Assembly (NCBI GenBank): GCA_947632315.1 | Contig: CANROV010000136.1 | Location: 1-5,448, forward strand | DNA: 5,448 nucleotides | Origin: Candidatus Gastranaerophilales bacterium | GTDB lineage: Bacteria > Cyanobacteriota > Vampirovibrionia > Gastranaerophilales > Gastranaerophilaceae | Direction of reading: 5' to 3' | Part shown: positions 1 through 5,290 of the stretch, piece by piece | Layout of the letters: every line of letters starts with the position of its first letter | Position numbering within the stretch: the stretch's first letter is position 1 | The notes under the pieces: generated by a model | What the model was told of the DNA's origin: nothing | What the model saw: the letters and a program-made list of their open reading frames with translations, nothing else | The model's database searches: none | Made by a program: the position numbers and the translations under genes

Positions 1-6
1 AATCAA

Positions 7-1578
7 TTAGTTTTTATTTAATATAAAATCATTATTCAGTAATCGGCTGAATTTTATATCTTCTAATTCTTTGTTTGTTAATATTCCACCGTTTGCTTTG
101 AATTCTTTATCTGCTGTTTCTTTATCTACGTATATAACTTTTTGCGTTATGTTTCCGTTAAAAGAATTTAAAAATCTTATATATAAATTGTTAGGATATA
201 TAATATTTTTTTGTCTATCTTCTGCATTATAAAAAAGAGCCCAGTTATAATTATTGTTGTATAATTCACAGTCAATGTATATAGTTTTCTTTTTTAAATT
301 TGCAAGTCTTATTATTTTTTCTGTTTGATAATGTGTTTGTTTCATTTGTTTTAAAAAGTTTTGTGTAATGTCGTTATAATATATTGTATTTTTATATATA
401 AAAAATCCGGATGTTATGGTTAAAATAATAAGAACTATATTATAAATATAGTCTTTGAAAATGTTATTCTTTATTATTACACTGAATAAATATAAATTAA
501 ATGATAATAAAATCATATCATATATAGTCTTTATATCCGGATGTATTATCCAAAATGTGTTTTCAACATTACTATATCCATATTGTCCTAATCCTATTAA
601 TGAAAAGAAGAATATCAATATGCCTGATAAATAGCTTAATACAATATTTATACTGTCTCTTTCTTTTGTTTTAATAAATAAAATTAGTATTTGAAAAATT
701 AATATTATGTATCCTATAAAATGTTTTAAAATAATATGTTTTATATATTCCTTTGTAAAAAAAGGTAATGAATGTAATATGCTTTTAAAATAGTTTAAAT
801 TTAATTCTAAATCAGGTGTTTTTCTGGTAAATGCTCCCGTTTTTATTAGCAATATTACTCCGATTATACTGAAGATTAGCGTTGTCAATAAATAATATAT
901 TTTTTTATTCGATATTTTGTTTAATAATGATAAAAGTATATAAATAAATGTTCCAAAAAAAGTCATTATACATATTGGTTCATTTGATATACATGAAAGT
1001 AAGGCTAAAAATGATATAATTATGTAATCTTTTAAAGTTACTTTATTACTTATTTTGATTAAATTATAAAATAATATAAGAAATAAAAAAATTGGCATAT
1101 TTAATCTAAATAGTCCGTCATATGTATATATCATTAACATTGGTTCTTGTAGTGAATAAAAATAAAAAGTTATTATAAATAAATAAATTATTATTGGAAA
1201 TTTATTTATTATATTTTCATGTTTATTTAAGAACATTATTTTTATTGGAATAATGCAAAAAATAATAAGGAGAATGGCTTCAATATATGAAAAATATTCT
1301 GATTTAAAATCACTTGGATGAATTTTAAATATATTATATGGAATATATGTTCCCAATAATTTTTCTAAAACAGAAGGAATTATTAATCCATTGGAGTATT
1401 CGCTGTTGATAAAAATACTTTTTAATGAATAAAACCAACTTAAATTTACATCATCAACAAACATAAATGAGTATTTTAATAAATTTACTATTGAAAAATA
1501 TAAAAATAAAATAATAACAAGACTTAGGGATATATTACATAATTTTATAATTTTGCAAGTATTATTTGAAACTTTCAT
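7..1578 (-). CDS. Multi-pass membrane protein, possible GT-C-type glycosyltransferase
   Basis: A 523-residue, very hydrophobic protein rich in Ile, Leu, Phe, Asn and Lys. By eye it has about ten membrane segments, near residues 12-34, 98-115, 126-142, 160-174, 184-218, 228-246, 284-302, 312-330, 352-370 and 378-396, followed by a soluble tail of about 125 residues (400-523). An Asp-Asp pair (42-43) lies just after the first membrane segment in a loop predicted to be outside. This is the usual place for the acidic catalytic or metal-binding residues of lipid-phosphate-sugar-dependent GT-C glycosyltransferases, and a Ser-Asn-Glu (198-200) sits at a later membrane edge. Those families typically move sugars onto cell-surface polymers, lipids or proteins. 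I do not recognise the exact family; DUF6056-like or O-antigen/oligosaccharyl membrane proteins are candidates. The ATG start has a GGG-containing purine stretch about 6 nt upstream. It is transcribed from its own promoter, separated from dnaK by a strong terminator. The gene is complete and the function is inference. Confidence 0.6.
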   Translation of the reverse strand: MKVSNNTCKIIKLCNISLSLVIILFLYFSIVNLLKYSFMFVDDVNLSWFYSLKSIFINSEYSNGLIIPSVLEKLLGTYIPYNIFKIHPSDFKSEYFSYIEAILLIIFCIIPIKIMFLNKHENIINKFPIIIYLFIITFYFYSLQEPMLMIYTYDGLFRLNMPIFLFLILFYNLIKISNKVTLKDYIIISFLALLSCISNEPICIMTFFGTFIYILLSLLNKISNKKIYYLLTTLIFSIIGVILLIKTGAFTRKTPDLELNLNYFKSILHSLPFFTKEYIKHIILKHFIGYIILIFQILILFIKTKERDSINIVLSYLSGILIFFFSLIGLGQYGYSNVENTFWIIHPDIKTIYDMILLSFNLYLFSVIIKNNIFKDYIYNIVLIILTITSGFFIYKNTIYYNDITQNFLKQMKQTHYQTEKIIRLANLKKKTIYIDCELYNNNYNWALFYNAEDRQKNIIYPNNLYIRFLNSFNGNITQKVIYVDKETADKEFKANGGILTNKELEDIKFSRLLNNDFILNKN

Positions 1579-1601
1579 GAAAGGCCCTTTTTTGCTGTTA
1601 T

Positions 1602-1630
1602 ATTATAATATTATAATAAAATTTTAAGAA
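1602..1630 (-). promoter_or_regulatory. Putative sigma70 promoter of the membrane-protein gene
   Basis: Read on the minus strand, TTCTTA (1630-1625), a 17-nt spacer and a perfect TATAAT (1607-1602) lie about 24 nt upstream of the ATG at 1578. A second TATAAT (1615-1610) overlaps but has no good -35 element. The -10 region is part of an 18-nt AT-only palindrome (1601-1618). The -35 match is weak and the AT background makes chance matches likely. Its position between the dnaK terminator and the start codon supports it. Confidence 0.4.
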
Positions 1631-1652
1631 AGTATGAGAATTTTTATAATAC

Positions 1653-1685
1653 AAAAAAGAGGTTAGTTTATCTAACCTCTTTTTT
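1653..1685 (-). terminator. Intrinsic terminator of dnaK (bidirectional shape)
   Basis: A perfect 14-bp inverted repeat (1653-1666 pairing with 1672-1685) has a 5-nt loop (TTTAT) and a core stem of GAGGTTAG/CTAACCTC. It is flanked by six A on one side and six T on the other, so it would work as a Rho-independent terminator in either direction. Only leftward transcription needs it here: dnaK ends at 1840, and this is the first strong hairpin after it. The 155 nt between stop and hairpin would be the dnaK 3' UTR. Confidence 0.85.
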
Positions 1686-1704
1686 ATTTTGTCTTTGACT
1701 CTGT

Positions 1705-1790
1705 TTTCTATCGGGGCTGTCACTCCTTCGGCTGAGCCTGTCGTCGTTTCGCCCCTCACATCATCGGGCTTCACCTTTCGCAAAATTCGC
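1705..1790. repeat. Long form of a modular GC-rich repeat
   Basis: This copy begins with TTTCTATCGGGGCTGTCACT (1705-1724), continues with a 50-nt module (1725-1774) and ends with CTTTCGCAAAATTCGC (1775-1790). Both end modules recur without change in the neighbouring copy at 1805-1840, where the 50-nt module is absent. TCAC borders the junction on both sides (1721-1723 region and 1771-1774). Base composition is sharply different: I count 47 G/C in the 80 nt of 1711-1790 against 13 in 1601-1680. Inside the copy GGGGC (1713-1717) can pair with GCCCC (1751-1755). No coding role is supported; a dispersed intergenic repeat family is the likeliest reading. Confidence 0.75.
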
Positions 1791-1804
1791 GTCTTAAATT
1801 TTGC
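1780..1804. repeat. Inverted repeat between the two repeat copies
   Basis: GCAAAATT (1780-1787) and AATTTTGC (1797-1804) form an 8-bp perfect stem with a 9-nt loop. The left arm is the end of the long repeat copy and the right arm fills most of the 14-nt gap before the short copy. It has no T-run of its own suited to termination, so it is recorded as a structural element of the repeat block. Confidence 0.45.
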
Positions 1805-1840
1805 TTTCTATCGGGGCTGTCACTCTTTCGCAAAATTCGC
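1805..1840. repeat. Short form of the modular GC-rich repeat
   Basis: TTTCTATCGGGGCTGTCACT (1805-1824) is joined directly to CTTTCGCAAAATTCGC (1825-1840). These are the same two end modules as in the long copy, in the same orientation, starting exactly 100 nt after it. The last base of the repeat (1840) is also the last base of the dnaK stop codon TAG (1842-1840 on the minus strand), so the repeat abuts the gene with no spacer. Confidence 0.75.
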
Positions 1841-2820
1841 TATTCTTTTGTGTATTCAGCGTCAATTACATCATCATCTTTTTTGTTTGATGTTGTATTT
1901 TCACTCTGTGCGCTTTCTGAATTTGCACTTTGTCCTTCTTGTTGAACTTGAGAATATGCTGCTTGTGATATAGCAAACATTGTTTGCTGCAAGTCTTCCG
2001 ATAATTTCTTAATTTCATCCGAAGATTTATTCTCTTTTAAAGCATTTTCAAGCGCTTTTTTCTGTTCTTCAAGTTTGGTTTTGTCTGTATCGGCAATTTT
2101 ACCTTCAAAGTCTTTTACTATTCTTTCTGCTGAACTTAATAAACTGTTTGCATTATTTTTAATTTCAGCTTCTTCTTTATGTTTTTTATCTTGTTCCGCA
2201 TTAGCTTCTGCTTCTTTAACCATTCTGTCTATATCAGCTTCTGATAAGTTAGAAGAATTTGTAATAGTAATTTTTTGTTCTTTATTTGTAGCTTTATCTT
2301 TTGCAGAAACATTTACAATACCGTTAGCATCAATATCAAAAGTAACTTCGATTTGAGGAATTCCTCTCATCGCAGGTGCGATACCTTCAAGTCTAAACAT
2401 ACCTAAAGATTTGTTATCTTTAGCCATTGGTCTTTCACCTTGTAGAACGTGAATATCAACTGCTGTTTGATTATTTTCTGCCGTTGAGAATACTTGTGAT
2501 TTTGATACAGGAATTGTTGTGTTCCTTGGAACTAACGGAGTTAAAACACCGCCTAAAGTTTCTATACCTAATGTTAAAGGAGTAACATCAAGTAAAACGA
2601 TGTCTTTAACTTCACCGGCAAGAACTCCGGCTTGAACTGCAGCACCAACTGCAACTACTTCATCAGGGTTTACTGATTGGTTCGGTTCTTTCCCTGTGTA
2701 TTCTTTTACTAATGCTTGTACGGCAGGAATACGTGTTGAACCGCCTACTAATACAACTTCATTTATTTCGCCTTTTGATAAACCTGCTTCTTGAAGAGCG
2801 TCAGCTACCGGTTTCTTCAA
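1840..2820 (-). CDS. dnaK: DnaK (Hsp70) C-terminal fragment, downstream of a frameshifting deletion
   Basis: This open frame of 326 codons carries the last part of the ATPase domain and all of the substrate-binding domain. The adenosine-binding segment LVGGSTRIPAVQ lies at residues 24-35. The interdomain linker VLLDVTPLTLG is at 75-85, the beta-sandwich peptide-binding domain runs to about 185 (including LQGERPMAKDNKSLG and FDIDANGIVNVSAKD), the helical lid covers about 190-295, and a disordered tail ends in the conserved DDDVIDAE. The only start available near the 5' end is a TTG at 2820-2818 with no good ribosome binding site, and the first Met is at residue 132, deep in the substrate-binding domain. 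It overlaps the N-terminal fragment by 20 nt in another frame. It is therefore the 3' half of one dnaK, not an independent gene. Alone it would lack ATPase control of peptide binding. Confidence 0.9.
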   Translation of the reverse strand: MKKPVADALQEAGLSKGEINEVVLVGGSTRIPAVQALVKEYTGKEPNQSVNPDEVVAVGAAVQAGVLAGEVKDIVLLDVTPLTLGIETLGGVLTPLVPRNTTIPVSKSQVFSTAENNQTAVDIHVLQGERPMAKDNKSLGMFRLEGIAPAMRGIPQIEVTFDIDANGIVNVSAKDKATNKEQKITITNSSNLSEADIDRMVKEAEANAEQDKKHKEEAEIKNNANSLLSSAERIVKDFEGKIADTDKTKLEEQKKALENALKENKSSDEIKKLSEDLQQTMFAISQAAYSQVQQEGQSANSESAQSENTTSNKKDDDVIDAEYTKE

Positions 2821-3646
2821 ATTTAGCTCTGGTTAAACTCATATCCAAGTGTTTTGGGCCGTTTGCGTCAGCTGTGATAAACGGAAGATTGATTGTTGTT
2901 TCTACAACTGATGATAATTCGCATTTTGCTTTTTCAGCAGCTTCTTTTAATCTCTGCATAGCTTGTTTATCGTTGCTTAAATCAATACCTTCTTGTTTCT
3001 TAAATTCTTCAACTAACCAATTCATAATCTTTTGGTCGAAATCATCACCGCCTAAGTGAGTATCACCTGAAGTAGAAAGAACTTCGTGAACTCCGTCGCC
3101 GATTTCAAGAACTGATACATCGAATGTACCACCACCTAAGTCAAATACCAATACTTTTTCGCTTTTTTCTTTTTCAAGACCGTAAGCTAAAGCAGCTGCC
3201 GTAGGTTCGTTTACTATACGTAGCACATCTAAACCTGCTATCTTACCTGCGTCTTTTGTTGCTTGTCTTTGTGCGTCATTAAAATATGCAGGTACTGTTA
3301 TAACTGCGGATGTGACTTTTTCGCCTAAGTAATTAGAAGCGTCATCTGCTAATTTCCTTAAAATCATTGCAGAAATTTCTTGCGGATTATAATCTTTTCC
3401 GTCAATATTCTTTTTGTAATCTTCACCCATATGACGTTTTATTGAAATAACTGTTTTATCAGGGTTTAAAATTGCTTGACGTTTAGCCAATTGCCCAACT
3501 AATTTTTCTCCTGTTTTAGAAAAGCCTACGATTGAAGGAGTTGTTCTTGAACCTTCTGCGTTTGCTATAACGGTAGGTTTACCGCCTTCCATGACTGCTA
3601 CAACTGAATTTGTTGTACCTAAGTCAATACCGATTGTTTTTGCCAT
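2801..3646 (-). CDS. dnaK: DnaK (Hsp70) N-terminal ATPase fragment, truncated by a frameshift
   Basis: This is the nucleotide-binding domain of the Hsp70 chaperone, which with DnaJ and GrpE folds and rescues cytoplasmic proteins. Counting from MAKTIGIDLG, phosphate-1 IDLGTTNS is at 7-14, the catalytic Lys at 70, VNEPTAAALAYG at 145-156, phosphate-2 VFDLGGGTFDVSVL at 167-180 and GDTHLGGDDFD at 194-204 (Thr196 matches the autophosphorylated Thr199 of E. coli). The protein follows DnaK to LTRAKFEE (271-278), then reads Thr-Gly-Ser-stop, so it ends at 281 residues instead of about 610. I chose the ATG at 3646: an upstream in-frame ATG at 3661 would add five residues (MEIKN), but that stretch contains the GGAG ribosome binding site and the family begins MxKxIGIDLG. 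The proteobacterial insert after about residue 80 is absent. No grpE or dnaJ flanks it. The fragment lacks the adenosine-binding VGGSTR segment, so it is probably non-functional. Confidence 0.9.
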   Translation of the reverse strand: MAKTIGIDLGTTNSVVAVMEGGKPTVIANAEGSRTTPSIVGFSKTGEKLVGQLAKRQAILNPDKTVISIKRHMGEDYKKNIDGKDYNPQEISAMILRKLADDASNYLGEKVTSAVITVPAYFNDAQRQATKDAGKIAGLDVLRIVNEPTAAALAYGLEKEKSEKVLVFDLGGGTFDVSVLEIGDGVHEVLSTSGDTHLGGDDFDQKIMNWLVEEFKKQEGIDLSNDKQAMQRLKEAAEKAKCELSSVVETTINLPFITADANGPKHLDMSLTRAKFEETGS

Positions 3647-3655
3647 ATTTTTTAT

Positions 3656-3659
3656 CTCC
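3656..3659 (-). promoter_or_regulatory. Ribosome binding site that fixes the dnaK start
   Basis: GGAG on the minus strand lies 9 nt before the ATG at 3646, the best Shine-Dalgarno match in the window. It sits inside the possible upstream ATG extension (3661-3647), which argues that the extension is leader and not protein. Confidence 0.75.
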
Positions 3660-3679
3660 ATTTCTTTATTTATTTTTTC

Positions 3680-3708
3680 TCTATATTTTTTATAACATCC
3701 TTTTTCAA
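3680..3708 (-). promoter_or_regulatory. Sigma70-type promoter of dnaK
   Basis: On the minus strand, TTGAAA (3708-3703), a 17-nt spacer and TATAGA (3685-3680) give near-consensus -35 and -10 boxes with ideal spacing. A start of transcription near 3673 would leave a leader of about 27 nt with GGAG in it. I see no CIRCE inverted repeat (TTAGCACTC-N9-GAGTGCTAA) and no sigma32-like element, so the usual HrcA control is not apparent here. The -35 box overlaps a dyad at 3701-3721. Confidence 0.65.
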
Positions 3709-3721
3709 TTTCTTTGAAAAA
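3701..3721. repeat. Dyad TTTTTCAA-N5-TTGAAAAA over the dnaK -35 box
   Basis: There are perfect 8-nt arms at 3701-3708 and 3714-3721 with a 5-nt centre. It lies 13 nt past the stop codon of the SpeE-like gene and covers the -35 box of dnaK. It could be a weak terminator for the upstream gene, an operator for dnaK or a chance AT-rich dyad. With only one G-C pair per arm the RNA hairpin would be weak, which makes termination the poorer explanation. Confidence 0.35.
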
Positions 3722-3733
3722 ATAAACAAAAAA

Positions 3734-4624
3734 TTAATATTTTATATTTTGAATATCATTTAAATAATTTTCAATATTAATATTAAGTTTGGAAATATTT
3801 GAAACGGCATTAGGATTTGTTTCTATTTTTAAATGTTTCTCTGATGAAAATATTATTACGTTTGTTATATCTATTACTCTTGTATCAAGATTAAAAAATG
3901 ACTTGTAATATACTTTATCAGAATAATTTCCTTTAAAAATCAAATTATTATTGAAATATTTTTTGTATATAGGAAAGTATCTTTTAATGAATATATTTTT
4001 TTCATTATCAAAATCGGGGCTGGCACACATGTTAGATACAAATATTCCGTCTTTTTTCAGGCATTTTTTTACGGCTGAAAAATAATCATCCGATAGAAAT
4101 CTTAAATCAATGCCGTCATTATTAGCAATATCAGCTATTATTATGTCGTATTTTTTACGGCAGTTCATTAAATATGTTATTCCGTCTTGTAAAATAAAAT
4201 TAAATTTTTCTGAGGTTTTAAAGTTAAAATAATTTTCCGCTATATAGGTTATATTTTCTTCTAAATCAACTGTATCAATAATTTTTAAACTGTCAAAAAG
4301 GAATTCTAAATCGTTAATTAATTTTCCCGACCCCATACCGATAATCAGGATTTTTTGCGCTTTCGGTTTTAAAAGATATGAAATTAAAAAGTAATTTATA
4401 TATGGCAGATTACCTTTGTAAAAATCGGTATTAATAAAACCTGCCTGATATGTATCTTTATAGTGCAAAAAACGGCCTATTTCATTTTCTACAACTTTAA
4501 TATTATGAAAATCTGAATTTAATTGAAAAAGAATTTTATCCTTAAATTTTTTATTGTTTATTATTTTCAAAAGTTTACGGTCGGGCTTTTGTATTTGTAA
4601 TTCTTCCGGTATCAAAACATTCAT
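3734..4624 (-). CDS. Spermidine-synthase-like SAM-binding protein
   Basis: This 296-residue soluble protein has a Rossmann methyltransferase core of the SpeE/spermidine synthase type. Motif I is ILIIGMGSGKL (92-102), the acidic ribose-binding position is Asp120-Glu122 in TVDLEEN, the next acidic motif is LQDGITYL (145-152), and YDIIIADIANNDG (159-171) is followed by the family's typical LSDDYFSAVKKCLKKDGIFVSN (177-198). The N-terminal part (about 40-85) has the SpeE-like beta strands with QAGFINTD and NLPYINYFL. True spermidine synthases have GGGDG at motif I, whose Asp contacts the diamine, and a DSTDP-like catalytic segment. Here these are GMGSG and DIANN, so aminopropyl transfer to putrescine is doubtful and no polyamine gene is adjacent. 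It is better called a SpeE-fold protein of unknown substrate. The ATG at 4624 lacks a clear Shine-Dalgarno. It may be cotranscribed with the 156-residue gene upstream (71-nt gap). Confidence 0.7.
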   Translation of the reverse strand: MNVLIPEELQIQKPDRKLLKIINNKKFKDKILFQLNSDFHNIKVVENEIGRFLHYKDTYQAGFINTDFYKGNLPYINYFLISYLLKPKAQKILIIGMGSGKLINDLEFLFDSLKIIDTVDLEENITYIAENYFNFKTSEKFNFILQDGITYLMNCRKKYDIIIADIANNDGIDLRFLSDDYFSAVKKCLKKDGIFVSNMCASPDFDNEKNIFIKRYFPIYKKYFNNNLIFKGNYSDKVYYKSFFNLDTRVIDITNVIIFSSEKHLKIETNPNAVSNISKLNINIENYLNDIQNIKY

Positions 4625-4637
4625 AAACTAATTATTA

Positions 4638-4651
4638 CATGAAAATTCATG
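4638..4651. repeat. Short dyad CATGAA-AA-TTCATG upstream of the SpeE-like gene
   Basis: This 14-nt inverted repeat has perfect 6-nt arms and a 2-nt centre, and lies 13 nt upstream of the start codon at 4624. CATGAAA also recurs as a direct repeat (4638-4644 and 4648-4654). The centre is too short for an RNA hairpin, so a DNA-binding site is the only plausible role. Chance is possible. Confidence 0.3.
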
Positions 4652-4695
4652 AAATTCCGTATATGGTTTTTTCCTTTATTTTTTTATTTATTTAT

Positions 4696-5166
4696 TTAAG
4701 TATAGTAAAAATCATCCCATCTGAAAAAGTATTCGGAGGAGCTTAATCTGTGATATAGTCCTATTTGATTTTTAGAAATCAATTTTTGAACATCTTCATC
4801 ATCATCTGTCATGCTTATAGTATTCAATTCTGCCTGACTACTTGTATCAACAATAAGCCCCATTTCTTTTTCAGGAGTAAATCTGACTCTAAAAGTAGCT
4901 TGCTGGTCTTGGATTGAAATTTCAGTGCATATAATTTCAAAAGGCTCGCAGTTAAAGTAATCGCAAAGTAATTTCTTTAAAAAAGGGTTATCATCTTCAG
5001 GCTCAGAGAATTTAAGATTAAGTTCTTTGAGTTTTGATATTTGCCCTTTATTGTTATAAACAATTTCATCATCCAAAAGCTCAACAACCTTATTGCGAGA
5101 TAATAAAACTCTTTGATTTTCAATAAGATTAACTATTTGCTCGGTATTTAGTTTTATGGTTTTCAT
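4696..5166 (-). CDS. Hypothetical 156-residue acidic protein
   Basis: I do not recognise this family. The product is soluble, with no signal peptide or membrane segment. Residues 1-35 look helical (MKTIKLNTEQIVNLIENQ), residues 40-110 look mixed or beta (ICTEISIQDQQATFRVRFTP at about 79-98), an acidic patch TDDDEDV lies at 120-126, and an aromatic tail (YFFRWDDFYYT) closes it. Cys68, Cys73 and Cys80 are close together but do not form a recognisable metal motif. The ATG at 5166 has a weak AGAAAG ribosome binding site 7 nt upstream and a candidate promoter about 22 nt upstream. It is transcribed away from the HTH regulator gene, which may control it. The frame is open and uninterrupted and its composition is ordinary for coding DNA, so I regard the gene as real and the function as unknown. 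Confidence 0.7.
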   Translation of the reverse strand: MKTIKLNTEQIVNLIENQRVLLSRNKVVELLDDEIVYNNKGQISKLKELNLKFSEPEDDNPFLKKLLCDYFNCEPFEIICTEISIQDQQATFRVRFTPEKEMGLIVDTSSQAELNTISMTDDDEDVQKLISKNQIGLYHRLSSSEYFFRWDDFYYT

Positions 5167-5180
5167 TTTTTATCTTTCTA

Positions 5181-5209
5181 TGTTTAAAGTATACAAATAT
5201 TTGTTTAAA
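5181..5209. promoter_or_regulatory. Operator-like palindrome and paired direct repeats
   Basis: ACAAATATTTGT (5193-5204) is a perfect 12-nt palindrome between the -35 and -10 boxes of the leftward promoter. TGTTTAAA occurs twice, at 5181-5188 and 5202-5209, 21 nt apart, about two helical turns. The site is in the gap between a Cro/CI-type regulator gene and the gene diverging from it, where such proteins often bind as dimers. No binding evidence exists and the AT-rich background weakens the case. Confidence 0.35.
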
Positions 5210-5214
5210 AACAA
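5188..5214 (-). promoter_or_regulatory. Putative promoter of the 156-residue gene
   Basis: On the minus strand, TATACT (5193-5188) is a good -10 box located 21 nt before the ATG at 5166. TTGTTT (5214-5209) is a possible -35 box, but the spacer is only 15 nt, shorter than usual, so the promoter may need help or the -35 may be misplaced. The element overlaps the operator-like palindrome at 5193-5204. Confidence 0.4.
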
Positions 5215-5290
5215 TTAACTATTATTTAAAACATATTTTTCTTTGTTTTAATCAGATGGAAACTGTAAAAAAAGAACATATCATATTTAT

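Larger units (their letters stand above)
1840..3646 (-). pseudogene. dnaK: dnaK as a whole: one gene split by a ~32-nt deletion
   Basis: Joining the two fragments gives a normal DnaK except at 2812-2818. There F-E-E of the first frame is followed almost at once by K-K-P-V-A-D-A-L of the second, where bacterial DnaK proteins have about nine further residues (L-T/S-x-x-L-V-E/D-R-x type). TTT to CCG spans 7 nt here against 39 nt expected from remembered B. subtilis and Synechocystis sequences, hence a loss of 32 nt and a frameshift. Restoring it gives about 612 residues, the usual family length. No other damage is visible. It may be a real recent mutation or an assembly error; if an error, this is an intact gene. 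Confidence 0.7.

Noticed and set aside
1601..1618. 18-nt perfect palindrome TATTATAATATTATAATA as an operator
   Set aside because: It is made only of A and T, is also a simple 8-nt tandem repeat and coincides with the -10 region, so chance and promoter sequence explain it.
1598..1783. 61-codon minus-strand open frame across the repeats and terminator
   Set aside because: It runs through the GC-rich repeat and the terminator hairpin, has no ribosome binding site and no protein-like character; the frame is open by chance.
1705..1840. CRISPR array
   Set aside because: Only two copies, with different internal lengths and no series of equal repeats and spacers; no cas gene in the window.
1689..1973. 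94-codon plus-strand open frame
   Set aside because: It is antisense to the dnaK 3' end and the repeat block; dnaK is certain on the other strand.
2075..2356. 93-codon plus-strand open frame
   Set aside because: Antisense shadow of the DnaK substrate-binding domain and lid.
2801..2820. Programmed ribosomal frameshift in dnaK
   Set aside because: About nine conserved residues are missing, which a frameshift cannot supply, and no slippery heptamer or stimulatory structure is evident.
2712..3059. 115-codon plus-strand open frame
   Set aside because: Antisense shadow of the DnaK ATPase domain spanning the deletion site.
3647..3661. Upstream ATG adding MEIKN to DnaK
   Set aside because: The stretch contains the GGAG ribosome binding site and the DnaK family starts directly at the MAKTIGIDLG-type sequence.
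3734..4624. Calling the gene speE (spermidine synthase)
   Set aside because: Diamine-binding and catalytic motifs are not preserved and no polyamine gene is adjacent.
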